Shown: positions 46,201 through 57,150 of the stretch, piece by piece
Numbering within the stretch: the first letter of the stretch is position 1
How the letters are laid out: each line of letters begins with the position of its first letter
Made by a program: the position numbers and the translations under genes
Source: Anthoceros angustus
Lineage: Eukaryota > Streptophyta > Anthocerotopsida > Anthocerotales > Anthocerotaceae
DNA: 64,000 nt
NCBI GenBank assembly: GCA_010909165.1
Contig: VJWM01000222.1
Location: 124,001-188,000 of the forward strand
Direction of reading: 5' to 3'
The notes under the pieces: generated by a model
Seen by the model: the letters and a program-made list of their open reading frames with translations, nothing else
Told to the model about the DNA's origin: nothing
The model's database searches: none

Positions 46201-46728
46201 AGGTCCCCGAGGTGCTCCCCACCGACTACCTGTAGCATTTGAGTGACAGCCGGAGCTTGCCGACTTGATCCGAGATCACGAGTACCATTTGGCTCACAAT
46301 CGCCAGGAGACACCCCACCATCATTCAAAGTGTCCCAACCCGGTTCATAAGCTCTTCCACGAAAAGAAGTCAGAGCCTTCAAAGACTCCCCTTGGGCTGA
46401 CAGTATTTCCACCACGATGAGCACAGCCGTTAGATCATCACGTGGACGGGCGCGCCTACTCGCATTACTTTGCTGGAACTGTTTGGGGGTATTTGCATGT
46501 GTCCGGTGCTCTTTTGTCAATGGCATCTACGGGCCGTTATATTTATCGCGGTGATCATGGTCCCAAAGGCGCAATGCATTGCTGCCGCTCGTGAGCCGCG
46601 CGCTGCCATTCCCTTCACTAGCCCCCGCTCATCGCGGTCTCGTGCACCTTTTCTACAAAGGCCCCAAGACATCCAGCCGCCAGGCTTATTACTACCTCGC
46701 CCCCATCCACTGTGATTGCGGATGAAGC
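46201..46728 (+). pseudogene. Diverged element II inter-domain, truncated
   Basis: Matches the first half of 17381-18720 and 59660-60180, ending at CCATCCACTGTGATTGCGGATG (46706-46728). There it is cut and joined to unrelated, more AT-rich sequence. RT, RNase H and integrase of this copy are therefore missing. Confidence 0.6.
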
Positions 46729-47089
46729 CAGAACACGATACTTTTGGGGACATCACCTCTACCGAGACAAGACCCCTTGTCACTTAAGAACACCTTACCT
46801 AGAAAGATATGTGCCCTACTTTGATAATGCACACACCCTTTCTCGAGGTCATATCTTTGATAAAAGATGCACTTTCAAGTCTACACCCGAGAACCGGAGC
46901 ATGAGGGTGTGGGCTTATGCTTTAGTAGAATGCATAGAGGGTCGCCATTTTCATATGTTTATTACAACCGAAAACTTTTACTTTCAAGTGGTGGAACACA
47001 ATGAAAACAATGCATTAGCGAGTCTCATTTATGGTCGTGAGAACATTGCAACAAACAATCAAGGAGGAAGTGGTCATCAAGATCGATAA
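46712..47089 (+). CDS. Unrecognised 125-codon open reading frame
   Basis: The frame runs from the inter-domain end into sequence found nowhere else in the window. From about 46737 it reads RYFWGHHLYRDKTPCHLRTP, and further on LVECIEGRHFHMFITTENFY, before stopping at 47089. The composition is balanced, with many aromatic and charged residues, and resembles real protein more than the shadows around it. The first eight codons belong to element II, so the true start, if any, is unknown; the next Met is MRVW near 46902. It could be a captured host fragment or part of a fourth element. I do not recognise the family. Confidence 0.3.
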   Translation: MIADEARTRYFWGHHLYRDKTPCHLRTPYLERYVPYFDNAHTLSRGHIFDKRCTFKSTPENRSMRVWAYALVECIEGRHFHMFITTENFYFQVVEHNENNALASLIYGRENIATNNQGGSGHQDR

Positions 47090-47310
47090 TAGCCATTCAA
47101 GAGTGCGGCCCGACTCATCCATGCCTTGCCAAATCGAGTCAAGTACCACCGCCATATTCGAGGCGGTCCATATCCTCCGCCGTTGTCGCTCTCCATTGCT
47201 TGCTCGCCTTCAATAGTATCATTCTCCTGGCCCACGACGTGTCGATCCACACAAAGATCTAGGGTCTCACGACCTCATCCAAAAGGTCCGTGGTCTTCAA
47301 CCTTCCGCCG
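47090..47310. other. No recognisable feature
   Basis: A single-copy stretch between the unrecognised frame and antisense element I. Nothing diagnostic seen on either strand. Confidence 0.3.
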
Positions 47311-48362
47311 AGTCAAATTCTGTGCCTCGAGTTTGTGAGACTCGTGAGGCTATCACCTCCCTTGCCGAGACAAAGATCGCACCAATGGCACCATCCGATG
47401 CATCCGTAGACATTCTCGATGGTGGCGATTCAATCCTCTCGTAGTCGATGCAGAGTCTCCACCACCGCTTTACGGTAAACGACGCATCCTTCGCCAGGTA
47501 GGTTTGCATATACGCTTTAACTCACTGCATCCTCGGACTAATGGTCGATATGGTTTGCGGTGATCATTCGAATCGCATCACGACCGCCTGGATGGTTTCG
47601 ACCGTGATTTCATCAGGTCCGGGCCCTCCGCCGAGCATCCGAATCACGGCCGAGCTGCGAGGTACTTGATTTCCATGTCAAAGTTCCGCCAAGTACTCGC
47701 CCCACTTTAGCGTTGAGATTTGGCCGCTTGAAGAAGTGTTGTAGCGAATGGTGGTCCGTGTGAACCACAAACCTCCGAGGAGGTAGTGGCGCCACACTTT
47801 CGTGGCATGGACGATCGCAAACATCTCCTTGTCGGTATGTGGTAATTTAATTGTGCCCCGGAGTTTGTGAGACTCGTGAGGCTATCACCTCCCTTGCCGA
47901 GACAAAGATCGCACCAATGGCACCATCCGATGCATCCGTAGACATTCTCGATGGTGGCGATTCAATCCTCTCGTAGTCGATGCAGAGTCTCCACCACCGT
48001 CGGTTTCGCCACCAACAACACGGCGCTCCATAAGGTGAGGTGCTTGGCCTCACAAACCCCTTGTCCAGAATTCATCTACCCTTTTGATCTCCTCATTTTC
48101 CATACCGACGCGGGTATGGTTGATTTCAGTGCCGATGCCTGTGCACTAGCTCGATGGATCGGGTCTGCCTTGGTGGTAGGGCGGTGGGATCCGCAAATAA
48201 CCCATCAAATTCCGCCACAGAGCCTTAAACTCTTCTGTAAGAGTTCCTCCGATTGCTTCGTGCTGCCCGCGATTTCGATGTTCGGTTTTGCCTTTGTGAG
48301 ACTCGTGAGGCTATCACCTCCCTTGCCGAGACAAAGATCGCACCAATGGCACCATCCGATGC
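47311..48362 (-). pseudogene. Antisense element I patchwork with three RT-RNase H fusions
   Basis: The same ~130-bp hybrid segment (GTTTGTGAGACTCGTGAGG through GATGCATCCGTAGACATTC) occurs near 47330, 47865 and 48295. In each, the RNase H start is joined to the RT finger block. Between them lie integrase and RNase H pieces (TDHHSLQHFFKRPNLNAKVG on the minus strand, near 47755-47700) and the RT upstream part. Order and spacing are scrambled relative to an intact element, so no product is possible. Confidence 0.7.
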
Positions 48363-50866
48363 ATCCGTAGACATTCTCGATGGTGGCGATTCAATCCTCT
48401 CGTAGTCGATGCAGAGTCTCCACCACCGTGTTTCGCCACCAACAACACGGCGCTCCATAAGGTGAGGTGCTTGGCCTCACAAACCCCTTGTCCAGAATTC
48501 ATCTACCGCTTTTGATCTCCTCATTTTCCATACCGACGCGGTATCGATTTAGCATGCCTGCACTAGCTCGATGTGATCATCTGGCCTTGGTGGTAGGGCG
48601 GTGGATCCGCAACAACTCCATCAAATTCCGCCACAGAGCCTTAAACCTTGTAAGAGTTCTCCGATTGCTTCGGTGCCCGCGACTGGTGCCTCCAGAGGAA
48701 CTACCTCACCATGCATGTAAAGCTGGATTTGGCGGATCGATATAAAAAGGTGCTTGTCCGAAGGTAAGTTTCCCTTCCAAAGACATACGATCCGTCCCCC
48801 TAGGGTTACTAAGTTCTTCCACCTATGGTTGAGAATGGCCAGCCACTGCTTCTAATAATCACGCCATGTGCCAAGCTTGGCATGACTATGCATTTCAAAG
48901 ACTTCTACGAAACCTCAGTGGGTAAGAGTCGCTCATTCCAACGCCGTCCCTCACATCCTTTCCCCGCCGTGACGATAGAAGTCTGCCGAGTGATGTGTGC
49001 CCCGCTCGTGCTGCGGACTGAGATGTAGTGGTGGCTAGCACCAGTCTAGAGAGTCAGGCAACATGTCCCGCTATGTGAACCTTTAGCTTGATCGGACATG
49101 GGTCTACATGCATTCAAAACGTGACCCATTGCAACCTAGTTCGCTTCCTGTACTCTTCTAAAACCACCGAGGGGTTTTGTTCGAGAAGGGTTGGTGTGGA
49201 ATTCTGCCTTTCACCATGCGATGAAGTCCCTCCTGAGGGCAAACAACCATATGAGTCGCAAGCAATTTCCTTTTTCTCTATTCTTTCTTCTTCTTCGAGG
49301 ATTTTAAAGTCGGATTCTCAAGCTACTTCCATTTCGATTTGAAGGCTGGAGGTGCCCAAGTGTTTATATTTGTTCGCCATAGTTCATGGCGGCCATGGCA
49401 TCAACCGTGGTGTTGGTGGTCCGCTGACATCTGTTCAAATCAAGGCCATCAATGAACTTCTCCACTTTTGTTCTTCATCGAGGCGGGAAGATCCGTGAGT
49501 GAGTCAGAAGAACTTGTCGCAGATTCGCATGCATCCTCGCCGATAGATTTCAAACCGATAGTGTCTCTGCAGGATGGGGAGGAAATGCTCTAAGAACACT
49601 TGCTCAACACCGCTATGTATGGCGCCTATACCCATCGACGTTGCCTGGTTTCCACCAACGATACGATAACCTCGAGCGACATGACGCAAAACCGTATGCT
49701 TGAGATCATCCTTCTCGCCGCCAGGTATTTCATCTTGTCCACCATCAGACGCTTGAGCTTTGGCCCCCAAAAGTCGTGGTTTTATCTTCCGCCGCAACCC
49801 TTGTCAAGTAGTGGCGGGTTTGAAGGGTCAGCCTGCCTCCAACAACTGACTTTCCTTGGCCTTGGCTTCCCCACCTCACTCATGAGCGGAGGCCCAGGCC
49901 TTGATGTCCTTGTTTTTCGCCGCAACAACCTCGACCACCAACCTCTGGGGACTCCCTCACGAGCTCGCCTGCCGACTCTAATGTGACCTCGACCCTTCCT
50001 CATCTCGCCATCCAGCCGAGTGGGTGCCGAGGCCCGTTTTCTGTCGCATACCCGTGGTGAGGATTGTGGTGGGTTCACCGCCTTCCGACCAGGTCCCTAG
50101 GTGTGTCGGAACGACGGGGTGCTCCAACAATTGCAGACGCTGCATGCTTGTCCCTCCAACTTGTTTCGATTGTTTCGACACAACGTGCCGAGCTCCCGCA
50201 GTTATTCTCCACACCACACCGTTTGGGCAACCTTGCTCAAGTGTCGCCCAAGAAAATTTCGAGGCGAGATCCTCCATGTCCTCGCGGTTCTCGACCTGTC
50301 ATTGGGCATGGCCATTCACTCCGCCTCATCTGTGGGCCGGTGTGGGGAACGGGCCTGCACGAGGCCGGGCCGCTCGCCTGGTGCCGATCACCGCGATTTC
50401 GATCTTGGCCAACCGCTGTCGTCTCCTTCTTCTCGCTCGATTCGAACGGTCCACTCAAGTCTTTCCGCCGCCGGTCGCCCGCTTCTTCCAGGATCGGGAG
50501 GGCCACCAATCACCGGATGGCCACTCCCCCGATTGACCAGGAGGTCTCCACCTCCGACTGCACTTTTCGCCAATGCTTCCATCCCGGGTCATCGCTGCCG
50601 GTGAGCCCCCGCCCATTTCCGTGCGCCCCTCCCATGTCGTACCACGGGTCAAACTCCTGTGATGTGGGTCTGGATGGTCTCAACAAAGAGCTCCCGAAGA
50701 TTCGATCGAGATGTGAGAACTCAAGGTATGCCCAGTGTCCGAACCACCTCGCGAGCCTCAATTCACCTCTTCCGTCCGAATCATCTGGGAGCTGAATTGT
50801 CGCCTCCTTCTCCACCGATTGACCCAATGCCAGGACTCTCACGCTTGCCGCAGTGCATGATTCTTT
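48363..50866 (-). pseudogene. Antisense element I RT upstream part, protease and gag (third copy)
   Basis: Third copy of the gag-protease region; also collinear with 11521-13843 at offset 37020. The gag-tail segment matching EKFIDGLDLN lies near 49460-49430. Plus-strand frames of 128-243 codons (49600, 50024, 50064, 50101) are shadows repeated in all copies. Confidence 0.6.
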
Positions 50867-50877
50867 GCTCGATACCA
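50867..50877 (-). promoter_or_regulatory. Primer-binding site, inverted copy, same two-base deletion
   Basis: GCTCGATACCA is the reverse complement of TGGTATCGAGC at 5730-5740. The shared loss of AG shows common ancestry of both loci. Confidence 0.7.
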
Positions 50878-50879
50878 AA

Positions 50880-52685
50880 TGTAACGCTCCCAAAGATCAA
50901 GTTCTATGCCCGCATCTTCCGTGACATAGTCTTGGTTTCGCTAGAAGGAGCTCACGAAGGTCACAGCCTTTGGTCTTATGGACATAGCCAGTGAGAACTT
51001 TCCGCTCCAACAGAATTGAGCACGCTTCTTGTTCATGTAACCACTATTTACCCTATTTCTACCTATCCGCTAATTAGGATTAATATTCCATCTATCCGCT
51101 AATTAGGATTAATTCCACTTAATGCTACGCTCCTAACGCTACATAATTAACAGTAATGGCTTTAGAAAAAAATGGTCACAACTTGTCACTCGGAGATTGC
51201 TCAGTCTCGGTAAAGACTGGTTCACAAAGAGACTAGAACCTTCATACAATCCATGAAGAGTAGTCTAGAAAATTAATGGTCGACTTGTCATCTAACTTCT
51301 GCTTGGCTGTACATAGGCAAACGTGACCAAGACTCGAGGTAAATCCACAAGGAGACTAGAACCTACTACAATCCAACCCAAAAGGAAAACAAAGAAACAA
51401 AATGACCTCCCAAAAAGAAGCTAGAAACAAAGCAATCAAAACCTCACAAAATTCTCAAGAGAGATTGAGCAAGCTACAACCCAACCCAAAATAAAAATAA
51501 CAAAGAAACCCAACCTAAAAATCAACAGATAACTCCATTTCAAATCAAAAACCTCACAAATCTAAAGAGATTGAGCCTAAGCTACAACCCAATCAAGAAA
51601 CCTCACAAATCAAGAGCGCCTTAAGCTACAACCCAACCAAAAATAACAAATAACAAAGATGACCTCCAAAAAAGAATAACCCACAAATAACACTCCAAAA
51701 AAAAAAAAAAGAATAACCTCCATTTCTAGCAATCAAAAACCTCACAAAACTCAAGAGCGATTGAGCCTTAAGCTACAACCCAACCCAAAAATAAAAATAA
51801 CATCCATTTCTAGCAATCAAAACCCTCACAAAATCAAGAGCGATTGAGCCTTAAGCTACAACCCAACCCAAAAATAAAAATAACAAAGATAACTCCATTT
51901 CTAGCAATCAAAACCCTCAAAACTCCTCAAGAGCGATTGAGCCTTAAGCTACAACCCAACCCAAAAATAAAAATAACAAAGATGACCCCAAAAAAAGAAT
52001 AACTCCATTTCTAGCAATCAAAAACCTCACAAAATTCAAGAGCGATTGAGCCTTAAGCTACAACCCAACCCAAAATAAAGAATATCTTTGCCAACCCAAA
52101 AATAAAAATAACAAAGATGACCCCAAAAAAAGAATAACCCATTTCTAGCAATCAAAAACCTCACAAAATTAATAGGATTGAGCCTACAAACCCAATTTAA
52201 AAAATAACCATTTCTAGCAATCAAAAACCTCACAAAAATAGCGATTGAGCCTTAAGCTACAACCCAACCCAAAATAAAAATAACAAAGATAATCTACAAA
52301 AAAAAGCTAGAAACAAAACAACCATAAAGCCCTCACAAAATTGGAATCTAGCAGTAAATGTTCCCAAATCCATAGGAAAGTTTCCACTAACCACAGCTTA
52401 AAGCTCAAGTATGACGACGAACCCAAAAATAAAGAATAACAAAGATAACCTCCAAAAAGAGAAGCTAGACATAAAACAACCATAAAGCCCTCACAAAATT
52501 GGAATCTAGCAGTAATTGTCCCCAAATCCATAGTCCACTCCAAATTAACTGCTAAAAAGCTCATCCACGAATTCATAGTCCGAATCCAGGGTGTAAATTG
52601 TCCCCAAATCCATAGTCCGACTCCAAATTAACTGCTTTAAAGCTCATGAATTTAATTCATAGTCCGCAAGGGAGGGTGTCAGCAC
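50880..52685 (-). mobile_element. Probable element I LTR, inverted copy
   Basis: Reverse complement of 3922-5727, including the A-rich (on this strand) minisatellite at about 51410-52290 and the ~170-bp duplication at about 52300-52580. The left boundary in element sense (right end here, near 52685) is as uncertain as in the other copy. Confidence 0.4.
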
Positions 52686-54279
52686 CGTGGTCAAAAGTCA
52701 CAGATCCCCTGGATATCTTCAAATACAAATCTTGGTCCAAGCCGGCTTTTTCAAGTCCTTCGAGGTCGAGTGTCCTTCCGAGGGGGTCCAAGGATCCGTG
52801 AACTTTTTGCACCATGGTACTTTGGTGGCGCCTGCCTCAAGCTTCGCCTATGAATTGCCATCCGCATGAGCTTTATTAAAAGCTTCAATGCGTGTCGAGA
52901 GCCTTCCTTATGCCCCGCGAGAGTGCCTTGTACTCACCTTAGTAGATGAGACTGAGGCTTTGGCTCAAGAATGCGATTTCTAGAGTACCTTAGTAGATGA
53001 GACCTGAGGCAAGAATGCGATTTCTAGAGTACCTTAGTAGATGAGACTGCTTGAGGCTTTGGCTCAAGAATGCGATTTCCGATAGGTTGTTTCAACAATA
53101 AACCAAATCCACTCTTCTTGTTGGATGCCCCTGAGCACCATAGCTCCTACGACGGGTCATTCTAGGGATTCACTGGATTTCATAGTGTAGCTTCATCCTT
53201 TGAGAGTACGACACATCTTTCCGAGCAAGCTTTCCCATAAAACCATGGAGATCCCCACATATATAGTGCCCAAGTCGATCGTGGTCCTCAAACGCCAACC
53301 TCCCCACCACCCTCAAGCACGACCACTCACTTTGCCTGCTAGATAACCATAGAGCTTCCTCCATAAGGATAGGCCTCAACCAAAGTTGGGGCCCCTAGAA
53401 CGCCAACCTCGCACCCCTCGTGCCCCACCACCCCAAAGAACTTTACTCCACTTTCATTTTGGCCGCCAACCTCGCACTCATGGGTATCTATTTTCTTTTG
53501 GGAGGTTATTTTGTTATTATTTTTCCTTTTCTGATTGTAGTCAAGTCTTAGACTCAAGCAAAGATTCAAGTGTTTGCTTGGTTTAAAACAAAATTGATTG
53601 GAGTCTTAGACTCAAGCAAAGATTCAAGTGTCCGCTTAGTTTAAAACCTAATTGATTGGAGTCTTAGACTCAAGCGCATTCAAGTGTCTCGCTTAGTTTA
53701 AAACAGAATTGAAAATTGATTGAGTCTTAGACTCAAGCAAGATTCAAGTGTCTCGCTTAGTTTAAAACCTAATTGATTGGAGTCTTAGACTCCGCATTCA
53801 AGTGTCTCGCTTAGTTTAAAAATGTAATTGATTGCTCACGCTAGCAAATGAAAGCTTTTGGTTTATGGAAACCTTCTAAAGTTAAGGCAGGATGGTGGCA
53901 GTGCGAGGTGTATTTAGAGGCAAAAGAAAGCTCGCCTGGTGGTGGGGGCACCAGGTGGTTGTGATGACGCAAAAGAAAGCTCGCAGGGGTGGTGGGCACC
54001 GGGGTGCGAGGCTCGCAGATTTAGAGGCAAAAGAAAGTCACTGAGTGGGGCACGGGCAAGGTGCAGGAAGGCAAAAGAAAGCTCATTGGGTGGTGGTGCG
54101 AGGTTACGGTATTTAGATCTTTCTTTGGGTTTATAGAAACCCTTTAAAGTTTACACCGGGGTGGTGAGACCTTGAAGATCCGAGCAATTTTGTTGTGTGT
54201 TTCCTTCGTGGTGACAAGGCGTGATTTACAAACCCCCCGAGCGAAATGGGTTGGCCACTAGATTTCGATCGCATTAGAT
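52686..54279. repeat. Inverted copy of the 2331-3921 minisatellite block
   Basis: Holds, in order, the three-copy GAATCGCATTCTTG repeat (antisense, 52925-53082), the GCGAGGTTGGCG stretch, the five-copy hairpin minisatellite (53545-53825) and the GCAAAAGAAAGCTC minisatellite (53905-54115). No gene recognised. Confidence 0.8.
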
Positions 54280-54580
54280 CCTCAGGGCGCAATGGATCTT
54301 GTCATTTTGAAGATCACAGATCCGCCTCTTACCCATAGGTAATGCAATCACATCCTACTTCTCGTGTGAAGTTTGTGGAGATAGTGTTGTAGTTAGTTTC
54401 TCCCCATTGCCGAGGGTGTAGCTACGAGTGAGCACCATCAAGGTTAAACTTTTCATAATCTCCTTGATTTTTTCCGATGGAGAGTAATTGTGCCTGCATC
54501 CCCTGCTTCGCAAAATCAATACCAAGGCAAAATTGAAGGTCTCCTTGATTAGTCATCTCGAATCCTCGACGGAGCATGTC
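54280..54580 (-). pseudogene. Ty1/copia RT remnant, inverted copy
   Basis: Reverse complement of about 2030-2330; the FEMTNQGDLQFCLGIDF block lies near 54560-54510 on the minus strand. Same frameshifts as the partner. Confidence 0.6.
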
Positions 54581-54657
54581 CTTGACCCGAGCTAGTCAAT
54601 GGCCAAAGGCTTGCCATCACGGCCATTCGTGGCTTCAAAGTACGACGGTGGATCCGC

Positions 54658-55336
54658 AAATAACCCATCAAATTCCGCCACAGAGCCTTAAACTCTTGGT
54701 AAGAGTTCCTCCGATTGCTTCCTGCTGCCGCTGCGAGATTTGGCCGCTTGAAGAAGTGTTGTAGCGAATGGTGGTCCGTGGAACCACAAACCTCCGAGGA
54801 GGTAGTGGCGCCACACTTTCGTGGCATGGACGATCGCAAACATCTCCTTGTCGGTATGTGGTAATTTAATTGTGCCCCGGAGTTTGTGAGACTCGTGAGG
54901 CTATCACCTCCCTTGCCGAGACAAAGATCGCACCAATGGCACCATCCGATGCATCCGTAGACATTCTCGATGGTGGCCCGATTCAATCCTCTCGTAGTCG
55001 ATGCAGAGTCTCCACCACCGTCGGTTTCGCCACCAACAACACGGCGCTCCATAAGGTGAGGTGCTTGGCCTCACAAACCCCTTGTCCAGAATTCATCTAC
55101 CCTTTTGATCTCCTCATTTTCCATACCGACGCGGGTATTTGTTGATTTACGTGCCGATGCCTGTGCACTAGCTCGATGGATCGGGTCTGCCTTGGTGGTA
55201 GGGCGGTGGATCGCTTGAGGGCTTCGCCAAAGGAAGAGCAATTTGATCAAGCTCTTGATAAACCTCGCGATAGAAGCCCGCTAGCCCCAGGAAGCCCCTT
55301 AGTTGGGTGATGTCCTTGGGAGCGCCACCCACAGAC
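54658..55336 (-). pseudogene. Antisense element I patchwork leading into array 2
   Basis: Begins at the CGGTGGATCCGC seam with AATAACCCATCAAATTCCGC. It passes through RNase H (FVV..TDHHSLQHFFKRPNL near 54780-54740), RT-RNase H fusion at about 54950, RT upstream part, and the CGGTGGATC seam near 55205 to the RNase H-linker. The order matches 24600-25120, so this is a second copy of array block 1's entry segment. Confidence 0.75.
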
Positions 55337-56878
55337 CTTGCGAGGATCCATGCCGATGCCCTTGGCACTAACGATGTGTCCAAGATACTCAACTTCTCGC
55401 ATGAAGGTACACTTGCTCCTCTTGGCCAGCAGCTTGATGCTTCAAGAAGAGTGAATACCTTCCCGACGAGTTCGATGTGGGTGGCTTGGTCCGCAGAGTG
55501 GATCAAGATATCATCTAGGAAGACCTCGACCCCTTGCCTAGCAAAGGTCAAGAATGTCTTGCGAGGATCCATGCGATGCCCTTGGCACTAATGATGTGTC
55601 CAAGATACTCAACTTCTCGCATGAAGGTACACTTGCTCCTCTTGGCCAGCTTGATGCTTCAAGAAGAGTGAATACCTTCCCGACGAGTTCGATGTGGGTG
55701 GCTTGGTCCGCAGAGTGGATCAAGATATCATCTAGGAAGACCTCGACCCCTTGCCTAGCAAAGGTCAAGAATGTCTTGCGAGGATCCATGCGATGCCCTT
55801 GGCACTAACGATGTGTCCAAGATACTCAACTTCTTCGCATGAAGGTACACTTGCTCCTCTTGGCCAGCAGCTTGATGCTTCAAGAAGAGTGAATACCTTC
55901 CCGACGAGTTCGATGTGGGTGGCTTGGTCCGCAGAGTGGATCAAGATATCATCTAGGAAGACCTCGACCCCTTGCCTAGCAAAGGTCAAGAATGTCTTGC
56001 GAGGATCCATGCCGATGCCCTTGGCACTAACGATGTGTCCAAGATACTCAACTTCTCGCATGAAGGTACACTTGCTCCTCTTGGCCAGCAGCTTGATGCT
56101 TCAAGAAGAGTGAATACCTTCCCGACGAGTTCGATGTGGGTGGCTTGGTCCGCAGAGTGGATCAAGATATCATCTAGGAAGACCTCGACCCCTTGCCTAG
56201 CAAAGGTCAAGAATGTCTTGCGAGGATCCATGCGATGCCCTTGGCACTAATGATGTGTCCAAGATACTCAACTTCTTCGCATGAAGGTACACTTGCTCCT
56301 CTTGGCCAGCAGCTTGATGCTTCAAGAAGAGTGAATACCTTCCCGACGAGTTCGATGTGGGTGGCTTGGTCCGCAGAGTGGATCAAGATATCATCTAGGA
56401 AGACCTCGACCCCTTGCCTAGCAAAGGTCAAGAATGTCTTGCGAGGATCCATGCGATGCCCTTGGCACTAATGATGTGTCCAAGATACTCAACTTCTCGC
56501 ATGAAGGTACACTTGCTCCTCTTGGCCAGCAGCTTGATGCTTCAAGAAGAGTGAATACCTTCCCGACGAGTTCGATGTGGGTGGCTTGGTCCGCAGAGTG
56601 GATCAAGATATCATCTAGGAAGACCTCGACCCCTTGCCTAGCAAAGGGTCAAGAATGTCTTGCGAGGATCCATGCGATGCCCTTGGCACTAACGATGTGT
56701 CCAAGATACTCAACTTCTCGCATGAAGGTACACTTGCTCCTCTTGGCCAGCAGCTTGATGCTTCAAGAAGAGTGAATACCTTCCCGACGAGTTCGATGTG
56801 GGTGGCTTGGTCCGCAGAGTGGATCAAGATATCATCTAGGAAGACCTCGACCCCTTGCCTAGCAAAGGTCAAGAATGT
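55337..56878 (-). repeat. Tandem array 2: seven ~220-bp units of the same RT fragment
   Basis: Units start with CTTGCGAGGATCCATG at 55337, 55558, 55775, 55996, 56217, 56438 and 56659, ending at 56878 before CTTGCATGAGACATT. Periods are 221, 217, 221, 221, 221, 221 and 220. Unit variants are the same as in array 1: GCGATG or CCGATG, AACGATG or AATGATG, TTCTTCGC or TTCTCGC. The second unit has lost CAG in GGCCAGCAGC. Each unit carries one FLDD codon set on the minus strand. Confidence 0.92.
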
Positions 56879-57150
56879 CTTGCATGAGACATTGGAAGGT
56901 CGCGGGCATTTAGAAGTCAACGGCATCACTACAAACTCGTAGTGACCATGCCGTGTTCTAAATGCGGTCTTGGGCTCATCCTCCTTGAGTCGAATTTGGT
57001 GAAAACGACCGTCGATTTTGGTGAACCAAGCACCCATGCAAACCGGTCCAAAATCTCATCGATGCGGGCATCCGTAGACATTCTCGATGGTGGCCCGATT
57101 CAATCCTCTCGTAGTCGATGCAGAGTCTCCACCACCGGTTTCCCACAAAA
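56879..57150 (-). pseudogene. Antisense element I RT palm and fingers after array 2
   Basis: Parent RT resumes after the array: NVSCK block, then [20 protein letters not shown] (minus strand, about 56990-56930), WFTKID near 57025, and VYG and DYERIE near 57085-57110. It ends at the join to element III near 57150. This is one of the least damaged RT finger-palm copies in the window. Confidence 0.8.

Larger units (their letters stand above)
48363..54657. repeat. Inverted segmental duplication partner of 1952-8236
   Basis: Reverse complement of 1952-8236; matching positions sum to 56606-56609 for almost all of the length, so very few net indels separate the arms. It includes element I RT upstream part, protease, gag, primer site and probable LTR, and also the minisatellites and copia remnant outside the element. 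It is therefore a duplication of a genomic segment, not a second insertion. It ends at the RT-RNase H fusion (48363) and at CGGTGGATCCGC (54646-54657). Confidence 0.92.
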
